A stretch of DNA of 64,000 bases from CALBPI01 sp038531945. Its GTDB lineage: Bacteria > Pseudomonadota > Gammaproteobacteria > Steroidobacterales > Woeseiaceae. The stretch lies in contig JBCBBH010000001.1 in NCBI GenBank assembly GCA_038531945.1, positions 930,001-994,000 on the forward strand. Reading direction: 5' to 3'. Every line of letters starts with the position of its first letter. Position 1 is the first letter of the stretch. The notes under the pieces were generated by a model. It did not search any database. It saw nothing but the letters and a program-made list of their open reading frames with translations, and was not told the DNA's origin. Positions 53,774 through 62,610 of the stretch are shown here, piece by piece. Both the position numbers and the translations under genes were made by a program.

Positions 53774-54608
53774 ACATCGGTTCGAGGTTGAGGCGGGCTG
53801 CACGATCTACGGGCGCGAGCACGGCGACGCATCCGGCCGTTGGATCCTCGCCTTGCACGGGCTGACCCGCAACAGCGAAGACTTCGATGCTTTGGCGCCG
53901 CATCTTCCGAGCGGCTGGCGCATGCTCGCATTGGATCTTCGCGGACGGGGTCGATCGAGCTATGACCCGGAGTGGCGCAACTATGTGCCACTGACCTATG
54001 TGCGGGACGTGCGCGTAGTGTTGGCGCAGGTCGGCATCGAGCGCTGTGTATTTCTGGGTACCTCGCTGGGTGGGCTTTTGACGTTGCTCATCGGCTCGGT
54101 CACACCGCAGCTGCTGGCAGGTGCCATTTTGAACGATATTGGTTGTGCGATTGATCCTTCCGGCCTTGCGCGGATCCAGCAATACACAGGGCAACTACCG
54201 CCAGTGGCCACCTGGGATGAAGCGCGCGATCAAATAAAAAGTGTTTATGGCGAGACACTCTCGGATTTGACCGACAATGATTTCGATGTGTTGGCTCGAC
54301 GGAGTTTTGCTGAGGATGCCGAGGGTAGGCCGACGCTTCGATTCGATCCGGCAATCGGACGCGCGATACGCGAGCTGGACATGCCACTCGGTGATATGTG
54401 GGCGCACCTCGATCAGATCAGCGCAGTTCCGACCCTGCTCTTGCGAGGCGCCGAGTCCGACATTCTTAACCGACAAACGGCAGAGTCAATGGCCGCTCGG
54501 CACCCGAACCTGGAGTGGATTGAGGTGGACGGTCGGGGTCACGTTCCGCTGTTAAACGAACCGGCTTGCGTGTCTGCGATCACAGAATTTCTCAGTAGGT
54601 TGCGATGA
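53754..54608 (+). CDS. Alpha/beta hydrolase (candidate oligomer esterase)
   Basis: 284 residues from ATG 53754, which overlaps the ligase by 20 bases; AAGG sits right against the ATG, so initiation probably depends on coupling. Fold motifs are clear: ALHGLTRNSEDF oxyanion region, ALDLRGRGRSS, nucleophile S104 in LGTSLGG, acid in LRGAESDIL and histidine in DGRGHVPLLN. No signal peptide, so cytoplasmic. Between a CoA ligase and a depolymerase the natural reading is hydrolysis of imported hydroxyacid oligomers, but related enzymes act on many esters. Confidence 0.85.
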   Translation: MHSIVREHRFEVEAGCTIYGREHGDASGRWILALHGLTRNSEDFDALAPHLPSGWRMLALDLRGRGRSSYDPEWRNYVPLTYVRDVRVVLAQVGIERCVFLGTSLGGLLTLLIGSVTPQLLAGAILNDIGCAIDPSGLARIQQYTGQLPPVATWDEARDQIKSVYGETLSDLTDNDFDVLARRSFAEDAEGRPTLRFDPAIGRAIRELDMPLGDMWAHLDQISAVPTLLLRGAESDILNRQTAESMAARHPNLEWIEVDGRGHVPLLNEPACVSAITEFLSRLR

Positions 54609-55558
54609 AGCTCTGGGGTTTAGCGTCGTTGGTTTTGTGTCTGTCGGGGTGTGTAACACCAGTGACCTCACCGCCGCGACTGACCGTATCCGGTGTGTCG
54701 TCGGGTGGCTACATGGCATTGCAAATGCAGGTAGCGTTCAGTGATCAGATCAATGGTGCGGGCGCCATCGCCGCAGGGCCCTATGATTGCGCTGAGGGCA
54801 ATATCGTCAATGCTCTGGGTGCCTGTATTAATGGCCCACCACCGAGTGTGTCGCACACCGTCGACCTGATGCGGCAACGTGAGTCGGCAGGCAACATTGC
54901 ACCATTGGCGAGATTGGCAGACCGGCGCATCTGGCTCTTGCACGGCAGTCACGATGCAGTGGTGGATCGCAGCGTTGTCGAACGCGCTGCCGATGTGCTG
55001 ATTGCATTGGATGCCGAGGTACAACTCGTCACTGACGTGCCGGCAGCTCACGGTATGCCCACCGTGAATTTCGGGGCAGCGTGCGATCAAATGCAGACAC
55101 CGTTCCTGAACCAATGCAACTTCGACAGTGCCGGACGTTTATTGCAGTTTTTGGTTGGCGACGCGACCGAGCTCACCGAGTCTGCTCGGGCAACCCCCCG
55201 TGGACATCTTTTTGACTTGCCGCAGCCACAGGCCGAAGGTCTGGCAGACGTCGCGAAGGTCTATGCTCCGCCGCAGTGCGATCGTCGCGATCAATGTGAG
55301 ATTCATGTCGCGTTTCATGGCTGCCAGCAGAGTACCGAATTCGTGCAGCAGGCGTTTGTCGATAGTGCCGGCTACAACGTGTGGGCTGATCGACTCGGGT
55401 TGATTATCCTGTATCCGCAGGTCGCCGCCACGCCAACGAATCCGCTCGGTTGCTGGGACTGGTGGGGTTATTCAGATCCCGATTATGCGACACGTCAAGC
55501 ACCACAGATGCGGGCCGTTCTGGCGATGGTCGATGCATTACGATCGGGCGTGCAATGA
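54605..55558 (+). CDS. PHB depolymerase-type esterase, lipoprotein
   Basis: 317 residues. Signal with lipobox LSGC (Cys16) and then, almost at once, the lipase box GVSSGGYMALQ with S32. This early serine, D117 in HGSHDAVV and H149 in AAHGMPT reproduce the order and spacing of type II polyhydroxybutyrate depolymerases such as the Penicillium funiculosum enzyme (S39, D121, H155, recalled). Later IHVAFHGCQQS, GYNVWADRLGLIILYPQ and NPLGCWDWWGY are further signatures of the family. No separate substrate-binding domain. Likely anchored at the outer membrane, releasing oligomers or monomers for the receptor and transporter. Starts overlap neighbours by 4 bases on both sides. Confidence 0.9.
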   Translation: MKLWGLASLVLCLSGCVTPVTSPPRLTVSGVSSGGYMALQMQVAFSDQINGAGAIAAGPYDCAEGNIVNALGACINGPPPSVSHTVDLMRQRESAGNIAPLARLADRRIWLLHGSHDAVVDRSVVERAADVLIALDAEVQLVTDVPAAHGMPTVNFGAACDQMQTPFLNQCNFDSAGRLLQFLVGDATELTESARATPRGHLFDLPQPQAEGLADVAKVYAPPQCDRRDQCEIHVAFHGCQQSTEFVQQAFVDSAGYNVWADRLGLIILYPQVAATPTNPLGCWDWWGYSDPDYATRQAPQMRAVLAMVDALRSGVQ

Positions 55559-57051
55559 GTTTCGCCTGGACGCTGTTTGCTGTTTACCTCACGGCAACTG
55601 CATGGCTCGGTTGGATGGGACATCGGCGCACCCAGGGGTTCAGCAGTTTTGCGCTCGGCAGTGGCAAGATGCATCCGCTGGTTGTCGGGATCACGCTGGC
55701 GGCCAGTACGGCGTCAGCCGCGACCTTTATCGTCAATCCGGGCTTTATTTACGTCGATGGGCTGTCTGCGTGGTTTCATCTGGTGCCGGGGCTTGTGACT
55801 GGCCTATCCGGCATGTTGTTTTTACTGTCGCCCGCGTTTCGACGCATCGGTGCTGAAACCGGCGCGCTGACTCTGCCAGACTGGATCGCACGCCGTTATA
55901 AGTCACGTGCCTTCGCGCTGTACTTCGCGGTTCTCAGTCTGTTGTCTTTCGCATTTGTCGTGTTGTTGGTCGGCGGGATCTCTATCGTCATGCAGCAACT
56001 GCTTGGCATCACAAACACCACGGCACTCATCATTACGCTAACATTCGTTACCGGCTACGTGTTGATTGGCGGCACGCATGCGCATGTGCTGACGAATCTC
56101 CTGCAGGGCGCGTTGATGATTGTGGTCAGTGTGCTTGTACTGGGTTCCTGCATCTGGGTATTGAGTGGCAGCGAGTCGTCGCTGATCGCGGCGTTGAACG
56201 CCAAAGACCCGAACCTTACGCGTTGGGTCAACCCCGAGGGACAGCTGTTTCGGGAACCGTTTTCCATTTTTTTCGCAGGGTTCATTATCGGGGCGATACT
56301 GGCGTGCCAGCCGCACATCCTGACCAAAGCGCTATACGTTGAATCGGACCGAGCAGTCCGACATCTTGTTTGGATTTTCACCGGTGTGATGCTGTTGTTT
56401 GCACTTCTCGTATCGGTTGGCTTCGTTGCGCACCTGACAGTGGACCCCGCTGCACTGGTAGACGCCAATAGTGGCCTTTTCCGACAGGATCTCGTCATGG
56501 TCACTTATCTCGAGGTGGTGTTTCCGCCGTGGTTATTCACGGTGATATCGGTGGTCCTGCTAGCAGCAGCCATGTCCACACTCGACGGACTGTTGATCGC
56601 GCTAACGACCATCACTGCCAACGATCTGGTACTCAACCTGACGGATTCTACGAAGTCGCAGCCCGAACGGGAGCGCCGTGCGATGCAAATCGGCTATGTA
56701 GTTTTGTTGTCGATGGCGGTTGCAGCGTTCCTGATTAACCTCTCGCCACCACGCCTTTTGGGTATTTTCGGTCAGACAGGTGTATACGGACTGGCAGCTG
56801 CCCTCGCACCGCCGCTACTACTCGCGGTGTTTTGTGAAAGACCGCCGACTGTGCTCGCCATGTTCTTGTCGGTGATTGCTGTTGTCGCGCACTTCGCACT
56901 GTACTTCAGCAATGGCGCGATACTGCCGGGTTTAGATCTCACCTGGGCAAACCCGGGCGTCTGTGCATCAATCGCCGCCATTCCGACACTGTCGGTTGCG
57001 GTAGCCTATCTCCTGATGAATCGCAGTGGCTCACGCACCGTGGTCGCGTAG
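55555..57051 (+). CDS. Sodium:solute symporter (SSS family)
   Basis: 498 residues from ATG 55555, overlapping the depolymerase stop by 4 bases. About 13 membrane segments; sodium-binding and family motifs include TLAASTASAATFIVNPGF and AAAMSTLDGLLIALTTITAND in two parts. Relatives carry acetate, proline, pantothenate or other small organic ions. As last gene of the ligase-hydrolase-depolymerase operon it most likely imports the hydroxyacid monomer (for example 3-hydroxybutyrate). Its end overlaps the convergent EAL gene by 21 bases. Confidence 0.9.
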   Translation: MSFAWTLFAVYLTATAWLGWMGHRRTQGFSSFALGSGKMHPLVVGITLAASTASAATFIVNPGFIYVDGLSAWFHLVPGLVTGLSGMLFLLSPAFRRIGAETGALTLPDWIARRYKSRAFALYFAVLSLLSFAFVVLLVGGISIVMQQLLGITNTTALIITLTFVTGYVLIGGTHAHVLTNLLQGALMIVVSVLVLGSCIWVLSGSESSLIAALNAKDPNLTRWVNPEGQLFREPFSIFFAGFIIGAILACQPHILTKALYVESDRAVRHLVWIFTGVMLLFALLVSVGFVAHLTVDPAALVDANSGLFRQDLVMVTYLEVVFPPWLFTVISVVLLAAAMSTLDGLLIALTTITANDLVLNLTDSTKSQPERERRAMQIGYVVLLSMAVAAFLINLSPPRLLGIFGQTGVYGLAAALAPPLLLAVFCERPPTVLAMFLSVIAVVAHFALYFSNGAILPGLDLTWANPGVCASIAAIPTLSVAVAYLLMNRSGSRTVVA

Positions 57052-58878
57052 GGCGCGAAGGTAGTCGCTGGTTGTTGTCGCATCCATTGGTCGTGCGAAA
57101 TAAAACCCCTGGACTTCATCGCATCGCAATGCGCGCAGCGTGATGTGCTGCAGTTTGTTCTCAACGCCTTCCGCGACCGCAGTCATGTTCAATTCATGGG
57201 TCAGACTGATGATGCCCGAACACATGGCTGCGGCGTCCGGTTGTTCCACAATATCGTCGATGAAGGACTTGTCGATTTTGAGGTTTGAAATCGGCAACTC
57301 CCGCAAGTAGCACAGCGAGGAGTAGCCTGTGCCGAAATCATCGAGCGAGAACGTCACGCCGAGCGATTTGAAACGCCTGATTGCCTTGACGACACCGTCG
57401 AAATCGTCGAACAGTGAACTTTCCACGATTTCGAGATCCAGTCGACTGGCAGGGAGTTGATGTTCGGTCAACGTGGACTGAAACCAATCGAAGAACTGTG
57501 GATCAAGCAGCGTTTCGCTCGAGATGTTGATCGACAGGCGTCCAAAGTTGTATCGATCCTGCAGCCATCGCCGTGCCGCAGTACAAGCGTTGGTGACGAC
57601 CCAGCGCTCAAGCTGCGGGATACAGTGTGCTTCGCGCGCGGTATTGATCACGTCCGGTGGAGCAACCGGACCGAGCTCAGGATGGTTCCAGCGCAACAGA
57701 CATTCCAGGCCGGCAGCCTGCTCGGTAAACACATCGAGCTTCGGCTGAAACGCGAGGGACAAGCCATTGTGATCCAGCGCCGCGGGAAGGTCAGCCGCGA
57801 TGCGGAAGCGTCGACGCGCCTCGCGTTCGATGTCGTCGTTGACCACAATTGACCGAGGGCCTTGTTGAGCGGGAAGCCGCTGCGCTGCGATACGACAAAC
57901 GTCAATCACGTCGCGCAGTCGCCGCTTGCCGCTGCGTTCCGTGATAGCGATGGTCAGGCGCGGGTAGAGTCGTCCGGCCTGCGTATCGACTCCCTTCGTC
58001 AGTTGCTGCACGAGCATCTGTCGCAGGCCTTCCAAGGTGCCACGGTCCGGTCTGTGTGTGCATACCGTCATTGCTGACAGGCGCTTGCCGTCGAGTCGCC
58101 CCGCGATTGCAGCGCCGTAATGCTCCAAAGTACTATGCAGTCCTTGTGTAATGCCGACCAGTGCCTCGTCGGTGGCTACGCCGCCGTGGGTGTCCGCAAG
58201 AAAGCTCAGATTGTCCACTGTGATGGTGACGACCAACGACGCGAACTCGTCGCCAACGCACGCTCGGGCCATTCGATCGGCTGCGCGGAAAAACGCATCT
58301 CCCCAATAGGCGCCGGTGATCGGATCGCGGCGTGCGTCCTGATCAAAAGGTGTATCCGCTCGCAGCAATTCGGATTTCACGATTTGACCCAGACTGATGA
58401 GGCGTTCCTGGTCAGTTTCCGAAAACGAGCGAGGTTTGTTGTCGATCAAGCACAGCGTGCCAAGCGGCAGCCCGGTGGGGTCGCGTAGAACCGCCCCGGC
58501 GTAAAACCGAATATGCGGTGGGCCACAGACCAACGGGTTGGAACGGAACACAGCATGAGCGGCCGCATCTTCCACGACCAGAATTTCGGTCTCGTGGATT
58601 GCATAGGCGCAAAAAGCGACATCTCTGCCAGTTTCGCAGGCTTCAATGCCATGTTTCGAAAGAAACCACTGTCGCTGTGCATCCACAAGCGACACAACGG
58701 CGGTTTCCACATTGAAGATATCCGCTGCGAGCGCTGTCACTCTGTCGAATCGTTCATCCGGTGCCGAGTCCAGCAAGTCGAGCGCATGCAACGCGACTAG
58801 CCTCTGCGACTCTTCAGGATGATCCGGTGCGGGGACATAGACCCGCATGGTGGCTGTGCTTTGTGACGGTGGTGGCAT
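57031..58878 (-). CDS. GAF-degenerate GGDEF-EAL protein, probable c-di-GMP phosphodiesterase
   Basis: 615 residues: GAF (about 25-170), a GGDEF fold (about 180-345) and EAL (about 360-610). The GGDEF signature is lost: the loop reads RLDGKRL (261-267), so it cannot make c-di-GMP. In the EAL domain the signature is ECL (392-394) with the metal-binding glutamate kept, and NIS, VESSLF, DDFGTGYSSL, LKIDKSF, AEGVE and QGFYFARP are all present, so phosphodiesterase activity is likely. The GAF has the CETGRDVAFCAYAI motif common to light/redox-linked GAFs. Soluble. ATG 58878 or 58848 may be the start. Confidence 0.92.
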   Translation of the reverse strand: MPPPSQSTATMRVYVPAPDHPEESQRLVALHALDLLDSAPDERFDRVTALAADIFNVETAVVSLVDAQRQWFLSKHGIEACETGRDVAFCAYAIHETEILVVEDAAAHAVFRSNPLVCGPPHIRFYAGAVLRDPTGLPLGTLCLIDNKPRSFSETDQERLISLGQIVKSELLRADTPFDQDARRDPITGAYWGDAFFRAADRMARACVGDEFASLVVTITVDNLSFLADTHGGVATDEALVGITQGLHSTLEHYGAAIAGRLDGKRLSAMTVCTHRPDRGTLEGLRQMLVQQLTKGVDTQAGRLYPRLTIAITERSGKRRLRDVIDVCRIAAQRLPAQQGPRSIVVNDDIEREARRRFRIAADLPAALDHNGLSLAFQPKLDVFTEQAAGLECLLRWNHPELGPVAPPDVINTAREAHCIPQLERWVVTNACTAARRWLQDRYNFGRLSINISSETLLDPQFFDWFQSTLTEHQLPASRLDLEIVESSLFDDFDGVVKAIRRFKSLGVTFSLDDFGTGYSSLCYLRELPISNLKIDKSFIDDIVEQPDAAAMCSGIISLTHELNMTAVAEGVENKLQHITLRALRCDEVQGFYFARPMDATTTSDYLRALRDHGA

Positions 58879-59001
58879 TGCTTTTGGTTTAATACCCCAT
58901 ACGAGGTTTTAGCGGCCGATCAGATGCAGGCTTGAGCTCGATGGTTCTGCCGATGTTGTAGACTTCGGTATGCAGATTTACTTTCTTGTTGCCCGCATTT
59001 G

Positions 59002-59460
59002 ATGTCTGATCAACCGGATTTTGACAGCTACAGCATGGCTCAGCTTATGGAGGCTCAGACCGGCGTGAACCGGCAGAAGTATCCCGAGCGAGCAGCACGC
59101 ATCGACGCTCTGATCGATGAACGACGGCGGCGTGGACTTGTGGATGTGCGCGGCCGATACCCGGAACGAATCCGGACGCTCCCTCTGTTTGATGGTCAGT
59201 TCGATGCTTACCGACTCTCTGCCGAAGGCGCAGACGTCCTTTTCGCGACTTATCCCGCTGGCACGGTTATCGAGAGTCACACTCATGACACCGACAACTA
59301 CGGGGTCATTACTCGAGGTGAACTCATCCTAACGTTGCCGAATCAGGAGGCAAGGTTTGCGACAGGTAGTTGGTACCACGTGCCCGCTCACACTCCGCAT
59401 TCGGCGCGTTTCTTGGTTGATACTGAAGAGATCGAGTTTTGGTTTGATCCAGTCGGATAA
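59002..59460 (+). CDS. Cupin domain protein
   Basis: 152 residues from ATG 59002. The second half is a single small cupin: HTHDTDNYGVITRGELILTL and WYHVPAHTPHSARF give the two conserved motifs with possible metal ligands (two histidines of HTH and one in PHSA). The N-terminal 60 residues are charged and helical (INRQKYPERAARI-type). No catalytic assignment is possible; members bind small ligands or act as sensor domains. It stands alone between the EAL protein and the response regulator. The ribosome-binding site is poor. Confidence 0.75.
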   Translation: MSDQPDFDSYSMAQLMEAQTGVNRQKYPERAARIDALIDERRRRGLVDVRGRYPERIRTLPLFDGQFDAYRLSAEGADVLFATYPAGTVIESHTHDTDNYGVITRGELILTLPNQEARFATGSWYHVPAHTPHSARFLVDTEEIEFWFDPVG

Positions 59461-59477
59461 TCGGCCGAGTCAGTGAG

Positions 59478-59906
59478 TCAATTGACCGGTGCTTCGATCA
59501 CGCGCCAGTAATCTTCGATCAATTCGACGGCTTCGATGAAACTGTCGCCAACCTCGGATTTCAGCATGTAGCCCGAGACGTTCAGGTCGTAAGCGCGATA
59601 CAAATCGGTTTGCTTGTCGGAGACCGTGAAGATGAAGACAACATGGGATTCGTGCTCCGGTTCACTGCGCATCCAGGTCAGAAACTCGATGCCATCCATA
59701 CGCGGTAGGCCGATATCGAGCAAGACCAGCGCAGGGCTGCGTACTGTACCGTTCTGGAGCAAGGCCTGCGCTTCTTGCCCGTCACGTGCGACAAACAGTG
59801 GGTTACCAATTTTTCTACGCTCGAAAATTCGCCGGACGTTTTCAATGTCCACTTCGTCATCTTCGACCAGCAGAATATTGACCGGAAATCTGTTCGATGC
59901 ATCCAT
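59478..59906 (-). CDS. Single-domain response regulator (Rcp1-like)
   Basis: 142 residues from ATG 59906 (AGGGACGG upstream). Receiver fold only: acidic pair E15-D16-D17 in ILLVEDDEVD, phospho-acceptor D64 in VLLDIGLPRMDG and the conserved lysine in GYMLKSEV. The type with LFVARDGQEAQALL and FTVSDKQTDLYRAYDLNVSGY belongs to the Rcp1-like group that works with phytochrome-type or simple kinases. There is no output domain. The histidine kinase gene is divergent, 238 bases away, and is the probable partner. Confidence 0.92.
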   Translation of the reverse strand: MDASNRFPVNILLVEDDEVDIENVRRIFERRKIGNPLFVARDGQEAQALLQNGTVRSPALVLLDIGLPRMDGIEFLTWMRSEPEHESHVVFIFTVSDKQTDLYRAYDLNVSGYMLKSEVGDSFIEAVELIEDYWRVIEAPVN

Positions 59907-60144
59907 GGACCGTCCCTTGCCGCGCAGCAGTCTTTGCTGAACCTGGCTCGACTTTGCGAATCCCGCTGATTCGATCATTGTCGGGTCGTTTTTGTCTTCT
60001 GCGCCCTGATGACCAGTATAGTCAACTCCAGCCTGATGTAGTGGACGAATTTTTCGAATATGTCGAATTGGAATCGACAGCGTTTGTGAGTTTTCGCCCA
60101 ATCGCATAGGTTAGTTAGAGCAAACCTGCTCGGAGGACGAGCGA

Positions 60145-60999
60145 ATGTCGATCGAAGCTTCCGTTGGCGTTGCGATACTGACCCTGTTGATCGGCGTGAG
60201 TTCAGGAGTCTTTTGGGCACGCAACCGCGCGAGCGCGGCGAGTGACGCCGAGGCGGCGATACAACAACGTAAACTTGACGCGGCCGTGCGAGAAGCCAAA
60301 GCGTCGTCCGAGGAACTGGATCAGTTTGCGTACATTGCATCGCACGATCTGCGAGCACCGTTGCGCGCGGTGGCCAACCTCGCAGGTTTTCTGCAAGAGG
60401 ACCTTGCGGGTAAAGTTCCAGAAGAGTCTGCCAAGCATCTGGATATGATTCTGCAGCGGGTCGCGCGATTGGATGCCGCCATACTGGGCTTGCTGGCGTA
60501 CTCACGTGTCAGTCGTGACGACGAGGCCGCGGTGCTAAGTGACATCGATGCACTCATCCGGCGCAGTGTTAGTGAACACACTACAGCGCGCACGACGCTG
60601 GTCTTCACCGACAGTGGTTTAACGTTTCCGGTGGCACCAAAGCGGTTCGTTCAGACACTGGGTTTAGTGTTCTCGAACGCGGAAGCGCATCACGACAAAG
60701 GCTCGGTGGAGCTGCAGGTAAGTGCCGAGTTGAAGCACGATCGGTTATACGTATCAATTGCTGATGACGGCCCTGGTATTGAACCGCAATACCACGATCG
60801 TATTTTCGAGCTGTTTTCCACGTTGCGGGCTCGCGACGATGTCGAAGCCAGCGGACTGGGTCTCGCAATTCTTGCCAAGACTCTGCGACATCTTGGCGGC
60901 AAGGTGTCGCTGCGTTCCGATCCCTCAACGGAGCGAGGTGCGTCACTTCTCATTGAATGGCCCGCTGAAGCGTTGCGCGAGAGCCAAGCGAATCCCTAA
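60145..60999 (+). CDS. Sensor histidine kinase with one membrane anchor
   Basis: 284 residues from ATG 60145 with a strong GGAGG 8 bases upstream. One N-terminal membrane helix (about 8-25), a short coiled coil, HisKA with H67 in YIASHDLRAPLRAV and a HATPase domain (SNAEAHHDKG with N, DDGPGIE, RIFELFSTL, GLGLAILAKTLRHLGG). There is no recognisable sensor domain, so the signal must come through the membrane anchor or a partner. The SHDLRAPLRAV H-box and lack of sensor resemble kinases paired with Rcp1-like regulators, matching the divergent neighbour. Confidence 0.92.
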   Translation: MSIEASVGVAILTLLIGVSSGVFWARNRASAASDAEAAIQQRKLDAAVREAKASSEELDQFAYIASHDLRAPLRAVANLAGFLQEDLAGKVPEESAKHLDMILQRVARLDAAILGLLAYSRVSRDDEAAVLSDIDALIRRSVSEHTTARTTLVFTDSGLTFPVAPKRFVQTLGLVFSNAEAHHDKGSVELQVSAELKHDRLYVSIADDGPGIEPQYHDRIFELFSTLRARDDVEASGLGLAILAKTLRHLGGKVSLRSDPSTERGASLLIEWPAEALRESQANP

Positions 61000-61030
61000 C
61001 GGACTGCATTGAGTCAGATACAATGGCGCG

Positions 61031-62536
61031 ATGAATACTGATGGCATCGCCGGCACGGACCGAATTCTTGACGTGGTCATCGTCGGTGCAGGGCTATCAG
61101 GCATCTGCGCAGCGTGGCACTTACAAGCACACCGACCACGCGATGAGTTTGTCGTATTGGAGTCACGCGATGCGATCGGTGGCACCTGGGATCTGTTTCG
61201 CTATCCCGGTGTGCGCTCCGACTCGGATATGCCGACGCTCGGCTACGCGTTTCGCCCATGGCTCGATCGTGACTCGATCGCGCACGGTGATCGGATCCGC
61301 AAGTACATCGAGCAGACCGCCAGTGAGGCCGCCATTACCGAGAAAATTCGCTTCGGTCACAAACTGGTCAGGGCTGACTGGTCAAACGATTCGTGCACCT
61401 GGAGTTTGACCATTGAAACAGCTGCCGGTCGCAGTCGGCTGACTACCCGTTTTCTGTTTCTCTGCACCGGCTATTACGACTATGACGCTGGCTTTACGCC
61501 GGAACTGCCGGATATTGAAAATTTCGAAGGCCCGGTGATCCACCCGCAGCACTGGCCGCAGGACCTCGACTGGAACGATGCCAAAGTCGCCGTGGTGGGC
61601 AGCGGCGCGACGGCGATTACGCTCATCCCTGCGCTCGCAGAACGCGCAGCGAATGTCACCATGATTCAGCGTACGCCGACCTACGTTGCGGAGATGCCTG
61701 CGCGGGATGCGTTAGCGCGCTGGTGTCATCGTCGCTTTGGTCCGCGACCTGCGCATTGGCTGACACGCTGGAAAAACATCCTGTACACGATGTTTGTGTT
61801 CCAGATGTCGCGACGGTTTCCAAAATTTATGCGACGCCGTTTGATCGGCGAGGTGCATAAGGCAGTCGGCAGCCACATCGATGTAGACCGACACTTTGCG
61901 CCACCGTACAACCCATGGGACCAAAGGCTGTGTCTTGCGCCTGATGGAGATTTCTTCGCCGCGATTCGCGCCGGCAAGGCGGATGTTGCGACCGGTAGCA
62001 TCCGAACGTTCGGCGCACGGCACGTTGAGCTCGACGATGGCACGACGGTTGACGCCGATATTCTTGTCACGGCGACGGGATTGGCGTTGAAAGTGGCGGG
62101 CGGTGCCGAGTTGTTTGTCGACGGTCGTCGTGTGCGTGCCGCACGACGCACGACCTACAAGGGTGCGATGCTCAGTGGTGTTCCCAATCTTGCGCTCACT
62201 ATGGGGTACACCAACGCCTCGTGGACCTTGAAGTGCGAACTGATCGCCGAATGGGTTATACGGCTACGCGACTATATGGACCGAAATGAGTTCGCGGTGG
62301 TTCGCCCACGCACGCCGGAATCGACTTCTCGTGCGCGGCCGTTTATTGATCTGAATGCGGGTTACATCCGTCGAGGTGATCATCTACTGCCACGTCAGAC
62401 TGACGACAAACCGTGGCAGGTCAACCAGAACTATTTTCTCGATCTGATGGCGTTTCGCTGGTCGCGGATCAACGATCCGGCATTGGAGTTCCTGGCAGTA
62501 CCCGATGAATCGACGGCCATGGCTACCAGCGACTGA
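61031..62536 (+). CDS. EthA-like flavin monooxygenase (Baeyer-Villiger type)
   Basis: 501 residues. FAD-binding VVIVGAGLSGICA at 15-27, then GGTWDLFRYPGVRSDSDM typical of EthA-like enzymes, and the Baeyer-Villiger fingerprint FxGxxxHxxxWP realised as FEGPVIHPQHWP. A second nucleotide fold (VAVVGSGATAITLIPALAE) binds NADPH. It should insert oxygen next to a ketone or oxidise a thioether. It starts 31 bases after the histidine kinase stop on the same strand, so the two may share a transcript. A bidirectional terminator follows. Confidence 0.9.
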   Translation: MNTDGIAGTDRILDVVIVGAGLSGICAAWHLQAHRPRDEFVVLESRDAIGGTWDLFRYPGVRSDSDMPTLGYAFRPWLDRDSIAHGDRIRKYIEQTASEAAITEKIRFGHKLVRADWSNDSCTWSLTIETAAGRSRLTTRFLFLCTGYYDYDAGFTPELPDIENFEGPVIHPQHWPQDLDWNDAKVAVVGSGATAITLIPALAERAANVTMIQRTPTYVAEMPARDALARWCHRRFGPRPAHWLTRWKNILYTMFVFQMSRRFPKFMRRRLIGEVHKAVGSHIDVDRHFAPPYNPWDQRLCLAPDGDFFAAIRAGKADVATGSIRTFGARHVELDDGTTVDADILVTATGLALKVAGGAELFVDGRRVRAARRTTYKGAMLSGVPNLALTMGYTNASWTLKCELIAEWVIRLRDYMDRNEFAVVRPRTPESTSRARPFIDLNAGYIRRGDHLLPRQTDDKPWQVNQNYFLDLMAFRWSRINDPALEFLAVPDESTAMATSD

Positions 62537-62563
62537 CAACAACGGCCGATTATAGAGACAAAA

Positions 62564-62589
62564 AAAACGGGAGCCGAAGCTCCCGTTTT
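62564..62589. terminator. Bidirectional Rho-independent terminator
   Basis: AAAACGGGAGC / GCTCCCGTTTT form an 11-bp stem with a CGAA loop; the A and T runs serve as U-tract on both strands for the convergent monooxygenase and PEP-CTERM genes. Confidence 0.92.
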
Positions 62590-62610
62590 CGTATCACTTA
62601 AGCTGTGATC

